Shown here in pieces: positions 15,615 to 26,639 of a DNA stretch of 64,000 bases. Position 1 is the first letter of the stretch. Each line of letters begins with the position of its first letter. The translations under genes and the position numbers were made by a program. The stretch spans positions 17,608,001-17,672,000 of the forward strand of contig CM114272.1 in assembly GCA_050084515.1 (NCBI GenBank). Direction: 5' to 3'. Source of the DNA: Blasia pusilla (lineage: Eukaryota > Marchantiophyta > Marchantiopsida > Blasiales). A model generated the notes under the pieces. That model was not told the DNA's origin and ran no database searches. It saw only the letters and a program-made list of their open reading frames with translations.

Positions 15615-17530
15615 CTCTAGTTCTGGCAAGAAGCTTTGTAAGACTAATTTGCCAACGCCATTGAGGAATGGGGCGTTCTCGGAAAGTGAGCAGTTTCTGT
15701 AACTCGAAAGATGAACAAGATACTCACGTTTGAAGGATCACGCTCTCCATTGGTTCACGGAAAAACATCTAGGGTCGTGGGAAAAGCGTTGAGTTGTTGA
15801 TTCCGATTAAGAATAAGTACTTTGCTTTGATGGCATGGAGGTGGTTTGCGCCAGAGTGGATCACTTATAATGCGAGAGTTTAGTGGCTCATGAGTGCACT
15901 TTCCACGACGAACATACTAAAAGGTGATCTTCTAAGATCTTGAACTCTTTTGTATGCCTCCACCTCCTATAATAAAGTGAAACCCTTTGAGACAAAAAGG
16001 CTGAAGAATAAAGGGACATCCAAGAGGGTTTGGAATTTGTCTCTCTGAGTGGAACTCAAGATTTCTGAAGTCAACTTGAATGCCAAAGTGATTTGTTATA
16101 ATTGTGGCGAACCGGGCATATGGCTAAGGAATATGAGGCCCAAGGTTAGTAAACCAAGTATGATTGCGTTTGCCGCTAAGCATTTATCGGAGTCTAGATA
16201 CATCTCTACAAGTCACCAAGAGAATCAATTTGGTTTACCTAGGACATTGCTCTTGGTGCTTTGCACTCATTCTTGAGTCTAAAACGTTGGGATTGCCAAC
16301 CAAAGCGGTTGAACCCATTAGGGTAGGATTAGCGGGAGGAAAATACCAGACATCAGATCTGGTTTTCTAGTTGTGAGATGCGGAGTATTTGAAAATATGT
16401 TTCGTATGAGGTGGAACTGCGAGGCGGAGACCTTTGAGGTTAAGCGTCTTGGTTAACGGCAAAACGGACGGACGTCAGATTGTTTGAGGTGCCTGAGTTG
16501 GTGAAGCCATCGAGTTTAGTTTAGAGGATGATGCAAGCCAAGATGTTTATACCATCTTCAAGGGAATCACAAACACTAGTTGTGAAAGAATTTGAAGATG
16601 TGTTGACTAAGGTTTTTCAGATGCCACCACATAGGCGGTTGATCATAAGATTTTCAGGATCTCAACCACCTTCAAAGGCACCATATAGTGAATCAAGAGG
16701 AACTTGCTGAGTTGAAGAAGCAGTTGGGTGAACTCCTTTTGTCACCTTATGGGGCGCCCGTCCTCTTTTGATGGGAAGTTCTCATCTCACTGAATAAAAG
16801 CAAATACGAGGATGGATTGGTGCCAATCGGATTGACCTGAAATCAGGATATTATACATTGCGAAAAGGGCGAGATACGGTTCCGAGTTTGAGTAATGCCT
16901 TTCGGTCTTAAATAATGCGCCTCAAGCGTTTACCACTTTGATGAACTCCATCTTTCTCGGATGAGTTTGTGATCATCTATATAGATGACATACTCATCAT
17001 TACTACAATCGACATTTGAAGACGGTGTTTGAGAAACTTAGAGAACAAAGAATGCGGATAAGAGTGAGTTCGGTTTGGAAGATCAAGTTCTTGGGGCATG
17101 TGGTCGGTGCGGATGGAGTGAGTCGGACATGGAAAAGGTGAGCTTGCCGAATGGGAACCGCCTTCCACGGTGAAGGGATGAGAAGGTTCATAGAAATCGA
17201 TTTTACGGACATACGTGAAGAATTTTTCGGGCATAGTGAAACCTCTCACGGATTGGACCGCAAAGTTTTCCAATACTTCGGATACTACATGGAGGAGATC
17301 GAGACAAGGTGATACCAAATGGCGAGAGGAAACCGCGAGTCAAAGCAAAGAAGCCAAGAGCGAATCAATGACGGACGAGCCGGAGGTGGAATTTAGTGCG
17401 AGTCGGACATAAGGATGTTCCAGCGAAAATCTTTCCGCGGGACCTTGGTCCAAACTTAAAAGCCTTTTATACCCTGAACGAGCAAGGTGATCTCATATTA
17501 CTGTCCTCCCTTGCTGATTCCCCATCTTTC
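15615..17530 (+). mobile_element. Degenerate Ty3/gypsy fragment nested in the copia RNase H region
   Basis: On the plus strand, opposite to the host element, broken frames give a zinc-knuckle remnant (VICYNCGEPG, near 16090), EFEDVLTKVFQMPPHRR with SKAPY (16580-16690), a reverse transcriptase YIDDIL block (16978-16995) and a later VKNFSGIVKPLTDWT block (17214-17250). The order matches Ty3 gag-pol but most of the sequence is missing. Ends are approximate, set where copia RNase H homology stops and resumes; no LTRs were seen. Confidence 0.8.
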
Positions 17531-18440
17531 GTAACCAAGTTGATGATAGTGGATAGAACAATTTCTGCTTCTTGCTTTCAAAGATTGATTCGTGTCCTAA
17601 CAAGAAACAAAAACCAGAGGTTGATGTTCGATCATCCTGATTACCTCCCCAATCAGCATCAGAATAACCATACAATGGTTCTAGGCTATTTTTTCTACTA
17701 TACATAAGTCCTAAGTTTGCTGTCCCTTTTAGATATCTAAATTTTTTTTTCATAGCACTCCAATGGGCTGGCCCTGGTTCAGCCATATATCTAGAAATCA
17801 TACTCACAACAAAAGAAATGTCAGGCCGGGTACAAACCATTGCCCACATAAGACTACCTACTGCACTTTTATAAGGTATCTTTCTCATGAAGCTTCTTTC
17901 TTCTTCATTCCTTGGGGAATCCTTTCTTGATAGCTTCTTCCCTGGTTCTACTAGTGTATCTACAGGTTTGCAGTCTGAAATTTTAAACTTTGCAAGTACA
18001 TTGTTGACATACCTACTTTGAGATAGTCTAATCCATCCTTCCTTTCTATTCCTAGTTACTTCCATTTGAAGGAAATGATGGATTTCTCCCAGATCTGTCA
18101 TTCTAAACTCCTTTTTCATTGAGTTTTTGACAGATATTAGCAATGGTGTACAATTACTAATTAGTACAGCGTCATCTACGAATAGGGCCAGTTGAACAAA
18201 ATATTCTTGATCATTCAGGATGTAAACATTTGTGTCATTATCACATCTTCAAAATCTTATTTTGATCAGAAAACTATCCATCATTTGATACCACAGTCTT
18301 GATGACTGTTTAAGTCCATAAATGGACTTGTGGAGCCTACAAACTTGATCTTGGAAAGTAGGATCTAACACCCCCTCTAGCATCTCCATGTATACTTCCT
18401 CCTCAAGTATACCATTCAGAAATGCTATCTTTATATCCAT
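17493..18440 (-). pseudogene. Copia reverse transcriptase and RNase H start
   Basis: Reads MDIKIAFLNGILEEEVYM, YGLKQSSRLWYQMM, the active-site block LFVDDAVLI (usual YVDD), GSLMWAMVCTRPDISF and the RNase H start YSDADWGGNQDDRTSTSG. A stop and frame change lie near 18250, and homology ends after LSST where the nested Ty3 fragment begins. The N-terminal part of the reverse transcriptase is missing (see the deletion at 18462-18500). Confidence 0.9.
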
Positions 18441-18461
18441 CTGATGTACTTCAAGATCAAA

Positions 18462-19535
18462 CTATGATGCCAGAGCAAGCATAACTCGGATTGAAGTTGG
18501 TCCAACACTCGCTTCTGTTGGAGTTGTGTTATTGGACTCTATTTGAACAGTATGTGGCTCCTTGTGAACTTGTTCTGGTGCAACATCAAGAAAATGACTC
18601 TCTGTTGGAATCTCACTAGCACTCTTGCTAGTACTTGGAGTGCTCATACTTGGTGTTAGTACACCTTTTCCTTTAGTGGTAGTCAATGGTAGAGTTGGTA
18701 AGGCTCCCACTAAACTCGTTCCCCAGGACTCCGGGAACTCAAACAAGGAATCGTCCTCCTCTTTACGTAAACCAACAAATGCCACTTTGCCCTCTTGGAA
18801 TTTTACATCCCTAGAAGTGGTGATGGTTTTGTCAAAATTCTTTTGCAACCTGTATCCTTTTCTTTGCTCATCATAACCAAGAAGAATACATTCTTCTGAT
18901 TTTACATCTAGTTTTCTCCTTTGAGAAGAAGGAATTAGTGCAAAAGCTGTACACCCAAAAATTCTAATATGACTAAGATCTAGAGGCTCTATGTACCAAA
19001 CCTTATATGGTGTCTTATCACCCTCCAGAGCCTTTGTTGGTGATCTGTTCTGCAAGTAGTTTGCTGTCACTATTGCTTCACCCCAAGAACCCTTTTCGAG
19101 ACCTGACTTTTCTAGCATTGCAAGTACAACAGATGTTAATGTTCTATTTTTCCTTTCTGCTACTCCGTTTTGCTGTGGAGTGTGAGGGACTGAAAATTGC
19201 CTTCTAATCCCATGCTCTTGACAGTGTAAATTGAAATCAATGGAAGTGCATTCTCCCCCATTATCACATCTTAACATTCTGATTTTTCTTCATGTCTGAT
19301 TTTCTACCAGTTTTTGTACACTAAAAACTTCTTACATACTTCTGATTTCTGCTTCAGAAGATACATATCTCGAAAAATCATCTATAAAAGTCAAGAAATA
19401 TCTAGCTCCATTGAATGCACATGTGCTCATTGGTCCACAAACATCAGAATGAACTAAGCCAAGAACATCTTCAGCTCTCTTACCACCATCTGTTGGAAAT
19501 TTCTCCCTTGCTTGGACTTGATGCATGTGGTACAA
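18462..19535 (-). pseudogene. Copia integrase
   Basis: Two frames together give the DDE integrase: VHSDVCGPM with YFLTFIDDFSR (first Asp region, 19332-19535), then LRCDNGGE (second Asp) and PQQNGVAERKNRTL (catalytic Glu) in 18462-19277, followed by IFGCTAF and CILLGYDEQRKGYRL. A frameshift or deletion sits between 19277 and 19332. The downstream end jumps from a linker (ASVGP) straight into TSIRVMLALA of the reverse transcriptase. Confidence 0.9.
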
Positions 19536-19587
19536 AGAGGAAAGTTGTCAAAGTTTACGCCCTTCACCAAATTTTGTTTTTGAAGTG

Positions 19588-20906
19588 CTATGAGTCTCGC
19601 TTGGCTGATGTGGCCAAGCCTCTCATGTCACAAAAAAACATTAGTTGTTGTAGAGAGAGAGCAGTGGTCTCCTTGCAGGTGGAATCTCTAGTTGATTGCT
19701 TAGGTGTTATGGACTCACCTAGCATATACAACTTGTTCTTCGACCTGCAATTTGCTATTGTTACCCCAACTTTGTTGTTCAGGGTACAAAGACCATTCTT
19801 GATTGTGACCTGTCCTCCTTCTTGATCAAATTGGTCCACTGAGAACAGATTCTTCTTCAGACCAGGGACATACAACACATCTGGGATGACAGTTGTACTC
19901 CATCCAGTAGCTTGATGCTTACTGACCATGTTCCTTGAATAGACTGGGTTGTGTCATCTCCCAAATACACTACCTGTTGTTGATATGTATTACAAGCTCG
20001 GAAAGTGGTGAATGTGCTGAGGTCGTGAGCCATGTGCTGAGTGGCTCTAGTGTCCACATACCAAGCTGTATCTAGACTTTTTGAGGCAGTCAGGGCTGTT
20101 ACATAGAGTTTAGACCCAACATTATTACTCTGATGTAGCTTCTGCAATCTCTTAGGAAAATTCTTCAATATGTGTCCTAATTGCTTACAATAGAAACGGC
20201 GAATTGATGTGATCTGAAGCGTCTTCCTGTAGCTTCCTCTTCCTTGATTGAATCTTTGATTACCACCTATATACTGTGCTGTTGATGACTCAACACTCCC
20301 ACCCATATTCTTCATATGAGTTTCTTCTTGCAACAATTGAGGAATGAGATTTGTCATGGTCAAATTGGACTGGACCCGAATAGAAATCAATAAAGTTCTG
20401 TAACTTTGAGGCATGCTTCGCATCAGATCTAAAACCTTCTCTTCTTTAGTAAGGACAGCCCCAGCAGCTGTCAGTTGATCCAGAATGGATGTCAAGCGAT
20501 GAATGTGTTTCAGTACACTTTTATCCTCTCTCATCTTGATTGTTGACAACTGATCTTTTAGATACACTTGTGTTACATGGTCCTTCTGCTCGAAAAGATC
20601 GGTCATTCTATTCCAGGCATCAGCAGACGTCGAGCACCCTCTCATGAGAGAGAATTGATTGTTCTCTAGCGAGTTTGCAATGATAGAGGAGACAAGACTA
20701 TCTTTCTTGATCCATAGAGCTGCTGCAACAAGTTGTAGGGGTTTCGTTTCTGCTCCCTCTGCCATCTCCATGAGTGATTCAGATATGAGAACCGATATCA
20801 TTCTCTGTTTCAAGACTTGAAAATAAGTTCCATCAAACTTAGGAATATCTGAAGCTCTAAGATGAGCCATTACTTGTTGACAAGATTCACCTGGCTTTCC
20901 TCTCAA
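19588..20906 (-). pseudogene. Copia gag, protease and pre-integrase region
   Basis: The gag frame (19857-20906) contains the UBN2-like block MREDKSVLKHIHRLTSILDQL and a damaged zinc knuckle, FYCKQLGHILKNFPKR, in which expected cysteines are lost. The protease start reads WYVDTRATQHM where active copies have DSGA, so the catalytic site is altered. A GAG-pre-integrase block (PDVLYVPGLKKNLFSV) follows in the frame at 19588-19929. Confidence 0.88.
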
Positions 20907-21189
20907 TTTCTACGCCCTCAATTGGAGTAAGATTTCAAGCACATGAAAGCAACGCCCACTTTGGGTGCCTGCTTGATATCTCTCGCCAGTCACTCAGATG
21001 TCCTTCTACAGAAACACAATGCTTCTTGAACACTCTTCTAAGACATAACTGATCAGGCACTGCTTTTCATGACTGGTCACGGGTCCTCTATGGACTCGTT
21101 ACTGAAGATATTCTTTAAACCTTACTTCTAAGTTCTACCACATACCACCTAGTATGTAAGGAGGATCCTTACTCCTATCCTGCTTAGCA

Positions 21190-21201
21190 GCTCTGATACC
21201 A
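21190..21201 (-). promoter_or_regulatory. Primer-binding site (initiator Met-tRNA type)
   Basis: On the element strand the 5' LTR ends GATCAACA and is followed at once by TGGTATCAGAGC, the plant copia primer-binding site complementary to the 3' end of initiator methionine tRNA. It fixes the element's orientation as minus. Confidence 0.95.
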
Positions 21202-21562
21202 TGTTGATCAATTCAGAGGACTCTAGACTGACCTTTTAATTGCAGAGAAATAGCAAGCAAGGCAATAGAACAACACGCATCTGTAAGGAATGTGATCTGC
21301 AGCAAAGAGCGGATCTTAGTTGCTCTTTAAATACAGAGGGCCCTCTATGGTGCCCTACCTAGAACAGAAAACGTGTCCTAACAAAAGAAAATGCAATTCA
21401 CGTCGAGGAGTGTCGAGTCCCTAACGAGTGATACCTATTCACTGACACATAAAAGGTTAGACATAAGAATGACTTGCATGTCCTATTATATCTACGGAGG
21501 TGGCTAGGCATGGTGTTAATGGAGGAAGGTTCTGGTAATCAGCTATATGCTGAAATCTAACA
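21202..21562 (-). repeat. 5' LTR of the copia element
   Basis: 361 bp, TGTTAGATTTC to GATCAACA on the minus strand, with intact TG...CA ends. CTCTTTAAATACA on the plus strand is an AT-rich core near mid-LTR. Pairs with 15031-15365. Confidence 0.92.
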
Positions 21563-21815
21563 AATTAGCTCCGGTTAAGAAGTTCGTGTGAATGCCACGT
21601 GTGAAGCATTTAAGATACTCAATTATTGTTTAATTTTCCCCATATTAAGCTAAGATAGAAAAGAGGTTCTTAAATAAATTTTTTAAAGATAAATATAAAT
21701 TTAGAAAATAGAATCCCCAAAATTTTTTTACCTCTTTTTTCATCATCAATTAATTTTTTTATTTTATAAATTAATTTTTTCTCAAAATTTAGGAAAAATA
21801 CTAAAACTTCGGATT

Positions 21816-21988
21816 CAATGGATGTTCACCTATTACTCTGATACCATGTAGAAAATTATCATGTAAAGAATCGTTGCAAAATTTTGTTCTCTACGGTAGT
21901 GTATGTGTGCGAGAATTATATTCAATCAATTGTGCTTAATTAATAATTTTCCACATGGTATCAAAGTAATAGGTGAACATCTATTGAA
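21816..21988. repeat. Foldback repeat with primer-site-like arms
   Basis: CAATGGATGTTCACCTATTA at 21816 and its near complement TAATAGGTGAACATCTATTG near 21967-21986 are the outer parts of about 43-nt inverted arms with an 80-nt loop. Each arm includes TGGTATCA, the core of a copia primer-binding site, so this may be the junction of two retroelement ends in opposite orientation or a small foldback element. Confidence 0.75.
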
Positions 21989-23209
21989 TTTGAAGGCCAC
22001 TTCCATCGATGCCAAATGCCATTAAAATTTTCCAACGAGAAAATGAATGGCGCATGGTCCCTCTCTCAAATATATAAGACATATACAAACAACCGTGATC
22101 CGAACCATAGTCTTAAGTTATAATAACTATGGTTAATTAATCTTTTCTTGTTAAAATACTTGTGTTTAACCGACTAATCAAGATTAAATTTTTCCTATTT
22201 TGTGTAAATACCAAATATAGTAATTTGTGTGCCGGATGAGTTTGATTATAATTCATTCTTCATTGCCTCAATCCATCCATCCTCTATGCATTTATGTTTG
22301 TTTCGTCAACCCTTCCTCCCTCTATCCATTTTTGCCCATTTGCACTCTATCCATTGTAAACTCTCCCACTCTCTATCTATTCCTTATTTTTCATCTACTA
22401 TAAAATCTTGGAGAGTGTTGGATTCAAAATTGCATCATTTTTGCCAAAGTGAGGCTTGCTACCACTATCCTAATATTCAATTGCATAAATTAAACATGAG
22501 CTACTTTAAATAGTTTTCGAACTGGTTAATATGTCTTTTTTCTAAACTTATATGTGCATTCAATTTTATTTCAAAGTACATGAAGGATTACATGGAAAAA
22601 TGAGAATTAAATCATTTTGTATCAAAACAAAATAAGAAATCGAGAATTTGAAATAATAAATGATGAGAATTTTTTTAAGTAAGATTTAAAAAATCATGGG
22701 ATGTCTAATCCAATTAAATTAGAAAAAAAAAAGATTCTGAAAAAATTAATTCATATATCGGTTAATAAATCTAGTATTCCAAAAATTATTAAAATAAATG
22801 TAGTTTGCAGCAAAATTGATAGTGACATGAGGCCGAGATACTTGTAACATGTGACTAGAATAACCAAATGTTATAGTATATTAGAAAAATGTAGAGCTAA
22901 GTTACAAGTATCACTTGTAGTTTAGCTCATACTAGAAAAATGTAGAGCTAAGTGAGCTTTGTGGTATTAATTGTGATGAATATATCTTCTTCTTTTCTTT
23001 CCTCAAATTCTTAAAAATTATTTTCTAAAAAATTCTTTGAAAAGAATTTTGAATATGTCAAATCCTTCATAAATAGATTACAAGAATGTGGAAGTTTTTT
23101 GAAGCAAATGAAAAAAATACAGAATTAAATTTTAATCATAGAAAATATCTATAGCTATGAAGATTATCAAAGCAAATGCGTCATTCATTGGGTTGATAAT
23201 GTGAGATTA
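21989..23209. other. AT-rich spacer
   Basis: No coding signal was seen. TTAGAAAAATGTAGAGCTAAGT occurs twice about 51 bp apart (near 22882 and 22933). The spacer includes the first copy of a 48-bp direct repeat at 22841. Confidence 0.6.
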
Positions 23210-23635
23210 ATGGCCCTACGACCTGCACCCGAGCCCGCCCTAGACTCTGGAGCTCGCCAAGCCCGTAACAGGCACCCGAGCTGACTTAGCCCGCACTGGT
23301 TTTTGTGGCCCGCGGCCGGGCCGGCCCGATGCATGTGTGGGCCCTACGCAGGCATGGCCATGGGCCACAAAACCAATGCGGGCTTGGCGAGTCTAAATTC
23401 CCTCTATGCGCTCGGAGGGCTCGCTCGGATGCAGGCCACGGGTAGTCGGGCCTTGCCCAAAGGGTCTCTGCTTGCACCCAAACGCGCAATGTAGACCCAG
23501 GTTGGCAGAGCCGCACCCAATTGGTAACCCCATGAAGCCCGTGCACAGCCCACGGCAAACTAGACTAGATGGAGAGAAAAAAAAATTCTTGTAACATGTG
23601 ACTAGAATAACCAAATGTTATACTATATTAGAAAA
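22841..23635. repeat. 48-bp direct repeats flanking about 700 bp with a GC-rich core
   Basis: CTTGTAACATGTGACTAGAA and the following 28 bases occur at 22841-22888 and again at 23588-23635 with one visible difference. Between them lies AT-rich DNA and an abrupt GC-rich block (23210-23570). The arrangement suggests a segmental duplication or insertion bounded by direct repeats; 48 bp is too long for an ordinary target duplication. Confidence 0.8.
23210..23570. repeat. GC-rich block with internal palindrome
   Basis: Much richer in G+C than its surroundings and made of GCCCG-type words. GCCCGCACTGG...TTTTGTGGCCC (23290-23312) and GGGCCACAAAACCAATGCGGGC (23362-23383) are an inverted pair. Open frames on both strands here are composition artefacts. 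A similar GGGC-rich block lies at 34,735-35,012. Confidence 0.75.
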
Positions 23636-24058
23636 TCCAATAAACTATTATTTCACTTAAATCCACTTTATATAAGAGGGTTGTATAGATTTGTCAGTAT
23701 ATTTTTCCAATAATATGAATTACCCCTCCCCTTGTGACGCTTGGCGGGACGAAATGCCGTCAAAATCTGATCGCTGAAGTCAGTCACGCCTTACATGTAG
23801 ACGCGAGTCACGCGACGTGTGAAGGAAGCTAGAGGCGCTCCGGATTCTGGAATCTGGAGGTCATCCTCACGGCTGACGGGTGGCAGCTCCCCGATCTCCT
23901 CCATATAAAGAAGCACGTGGCTCAAGGAAATTGATCGTGGATTCATAATCTTACACTTACGGCCTGCGCGCGAGGTAGCCATCAAGGACGCTCTCCATCT
24001 ACACAGTTGCAGTCGGATTCCAGCGAGGATTCTTGTGTCGCGTCGTTTGCTTTTACAA

Positions 24059-26009
24059 ATGGTGTCCTTTAGAATTTCTTCTTTCCTACATCGGGTTAGC
24101 CATGTGGACCTTCGCATCAGCCTTTCGATTAACAGTGAATATCGTTCGGTTGCCGATCCCCCCAAAACCTCAACAAGTGTGACCATCTCACCTTCTGAGT
24201 CTGGAAAGAGGAAAATCAGTTCGGCAGATGAAACTGAAACTGGTCATGGCAGGAGTCTGATTGCCTCTCTAGCGGCTAAGCGGGGCAAGTTACATGAGGT
24301 AATTGCTCAAGCGTTGGTTTCAATGAAAAATCTATTGAGTTTTTCTTGAAAGATAACCATCTGTGTGTAACATATGTGAATCTTGTTAGTTGTTTCTTCG
24401 TTTCTGAACCGAAAGATAGTGACAACGCATCGTGAAGGTTTCTTTCATTCTTCGGTAAGCAACTTGTAGTAGATGTGGACAATCAGGTTCCCTGGAGCAA
24501 AGATGCTACGGCTACATCGCAGCCTGAAGAATCTATAGAAGAGCCAGTAGAACCGAGGGACTCTCAGGATTTAATCGTGTCTACTCCTAGCAGTTGTTCG
24601 GGATGCGAATCGAGGATAAAATGCGGGAGCAGAACAAAGCAGTCCGAAACCAATCCTTCTGTTATAATTGCTGGCACGGACGATCACCATATGGGCGAAC
24701 GTACGAAGGTAGAGCACACGCTTATATTTCAGCTTACAACATATCCTAAAACCTCTCTTTGCCATAAGAACCAGCATCCTTGTCTTCCAATCAATCTTCA
24801 AGAGGTGTTTTACCAACTTTCCACCTAGCTAGTTATCAGTCCTGCAGGTTCTGACACGTAGTTCTTCATCATACCTACTTGCATACCATTTTCTCTTGGA
24901 CTGGACAGTGTGATCCCGGTTTTATCCTTGTGGCCGGTGATGTTTTCGGGTCACTGCGGCTGGCAGGCTAGGTGCATACAGGCCTGCTTAGTGAGTCAAA
25001 ACTTGATCATGGCCAACCTCGTTTCATGTGCATTTCTGAATAAAAGCAGGCTACGAGTATCCTCGAAGAAGAAACATCGACTGGGGTCGGCTCGTCAGAT
25101 TTGTTGGACGTAAATAATCCATGCCATCCTTACAGACCTCCATTTGAACTCAAAGAAGCAGAGATGGGGTTGAAGTGTGGTACCACTTCCACCACTTGCT
25201 CTTCGGCCAGAAACTCCGACTCAGCGAATACATGCGGCAGTACAGGAGGAGCAAAGAGCCTTGAGCTAGAGACAGAATCAGAGGTCAGGCATCTAAAACT
25301 TCAGCAGAGCTACCGTTCCCGGTATATGTCATAAGCTCAAGTATGGACCTGAGGACATACTTACGTCAAGTTCTTTGACAAACTTTAGTTCAAGCACATG
25401 AATGATTGCTGACGTATATCTCATCTCAGGGTTCATCCCCTGGAAAAATGCAGACGAAAGAAAATGATGCACCTGCGAAGGTTGCCTCGTCATGCGGTAC
25501 TGAAGACCAAGCGCCGGCTGCAAACCAAACGCACGCAGTAGCGGAAGAGGAAGTCGTCGATGCAATCCGACAGCAAAGTGGATCGAATCAAATTAGGGGC
25601 AACAAGCTGGCAAAGATGTTTCGAAGCCGAAATAATACAAGAGAGGTAAGCGAAGTTTAAGATTTGATTCTCTTACTGACCCTAGTTAACAGGTCTGGAG
25701 CTTTTTGACCTCCGTTGCCATAGGCCCACTCCGTCGATGGTTTTTGAATATGAGGACAATCGCTGTGCGCTTTTATAATTTATGAGTACTTGACATGTGC
25801 ATGAGAAAGTAAAGAAAAGTTTCCACCGTAAGAAAAGTCGGACGTCATAGTTTCTGCACGACTTGTTTTGTGATCTGATCGTATCGGTGCTTGCCTATTG
25901 CAATGTGCTGCAGGAGCAAACAGCCTTTCTAGCTCTTCTAAGGAAAATCTGCACCATCGAAATGAGAGATGGCCACTTGTATTTGGGTTTACTAAGCGAC
26001 CAAAGATGA
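24059..26009 (+). CDS. Unrecognised plant gene, five phase-0 exons, 344 codons
   Basis: Exons: 24059-24298 (80 codons), 24460-24708 (83), 25050-25283 (78), 25430-25645 (72) and 25914-26009 (31 plus TGA). All four introns are GT-AG and all are phase 0, and each exon is open only in the frame that joins. Ser/Thr/Glu-rich low-complexity protein with a KRGKLHE stretch at the first exon end, an acidic middle (QPEESIEEPVEPRD), NKLAKMFRSRNNTRE in exon 4 and a compact C-terminus EQTAFLALLRKICTIEMRDG. No domain recognised. Start chosen as the first ATG in frame (MVSFRISSFLHRVSH, possibly an organelle-targeting start). Consistent phases make chance unlikely, but expression is unproven. Confidence 0.6.
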
Positions 26010-26433
26010 AGTTCTTCACTTAGTCACTCCTCTATTCGAACAAATTATATTCAATTTTGAACAAGACTGTAATCCTAACTCATGAGCTCCAATCTATAAA
26101 GTTTTCTTTGATGTTCTCTTCACATCCTGAGGTACGTCCTGAATATAATAGGTGATCTTCTGCACCTAGGCACTACATTATATACAACTCTTACGCATAA
26201 GTAATTCTCTCCAGCTTGCCTCCAAGTACTCGAATTCTTGATTCAGATTTCATGGCTAGCGTAGATCTCAATCGTCGGATATCTATTCACAATGAAAATT
26301 CACCATTCTTTCGCTCATTCTCGTCCTGTGTCAAAGAAGGCTCAGCCTGTATCCTGCTTGGTCTATACCCCTAGAGCGCATACTTGGAGGGAATCTCAGT
26401 CCTTACACTCGATAACAACAACAACCGTAAGTC

Positions 26434-26579
26434 GTCTGATAGACGGAGGTTCAACCGGAAAACATGTCGATAGATGGAGATGCAGTGGAAGGCTGTGCCT
26501 CCCCACGACGACTAATCGTCTGATAGACGGAAGTTCAACCGGGAAATATTTCCATATGTGGAGATGCAGTAGAAAGCCT
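26434..26579. repeat. Two-copy direct repeat, unit about 62 bp, period 82
   Basis: CGTCTGATAGACGGAGGTTC near 26434 and CGTCTGATAGACGGAAGTTC near 26516 begin two similar units, each ending GGAGATGCAGTGGAAGGC or GGAGATGCAGTAGAAAGCC. Each unit contains the small palindrome CGTCTGATAGACG. A plus frame through both gives RLIDGGSTGKHVDRWRCS and RLIDGSSTGKYFHMWRCS, but nothing supports translation. Confidence 0.8.
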
Positions 26580-26639
26580 TATATAGTGAATATCCCCATA
26601 CGCTGAATAGAGGAAATTTTGTCGAATTCTGCCATTAAT

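Larger units (their letters stand above)
15031..21562 (-). mobile_element. Ty1/copia LTR retrotransposon, decayed, with a nested Ty3 fragment
   Basis: Two LTRs (15031-15365 and 21202-21562) bracket gag, protease, integrase, reverse transcriptase and RNase H remnants in copia order on the minus strand. The primer-binding site is present next to the 5' LTR. Flanking 5-mers are CATTA (15026-15030) and AATTA (21563-21567), a 4 of 5 match that may be the eroded target duplication. The LTRs differ by many substitutions and indels, so the insertion is old. Frameshifts, an internal deletion and a nested element show it cannot move on its own. Confidence 0.93.

Noticed and set aside
23791-24186. 131-codon minus frame
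   Set aside because: Overlaps exon 1 and the flank of the phase-consistent plus gene, and lacks domain or splice context.
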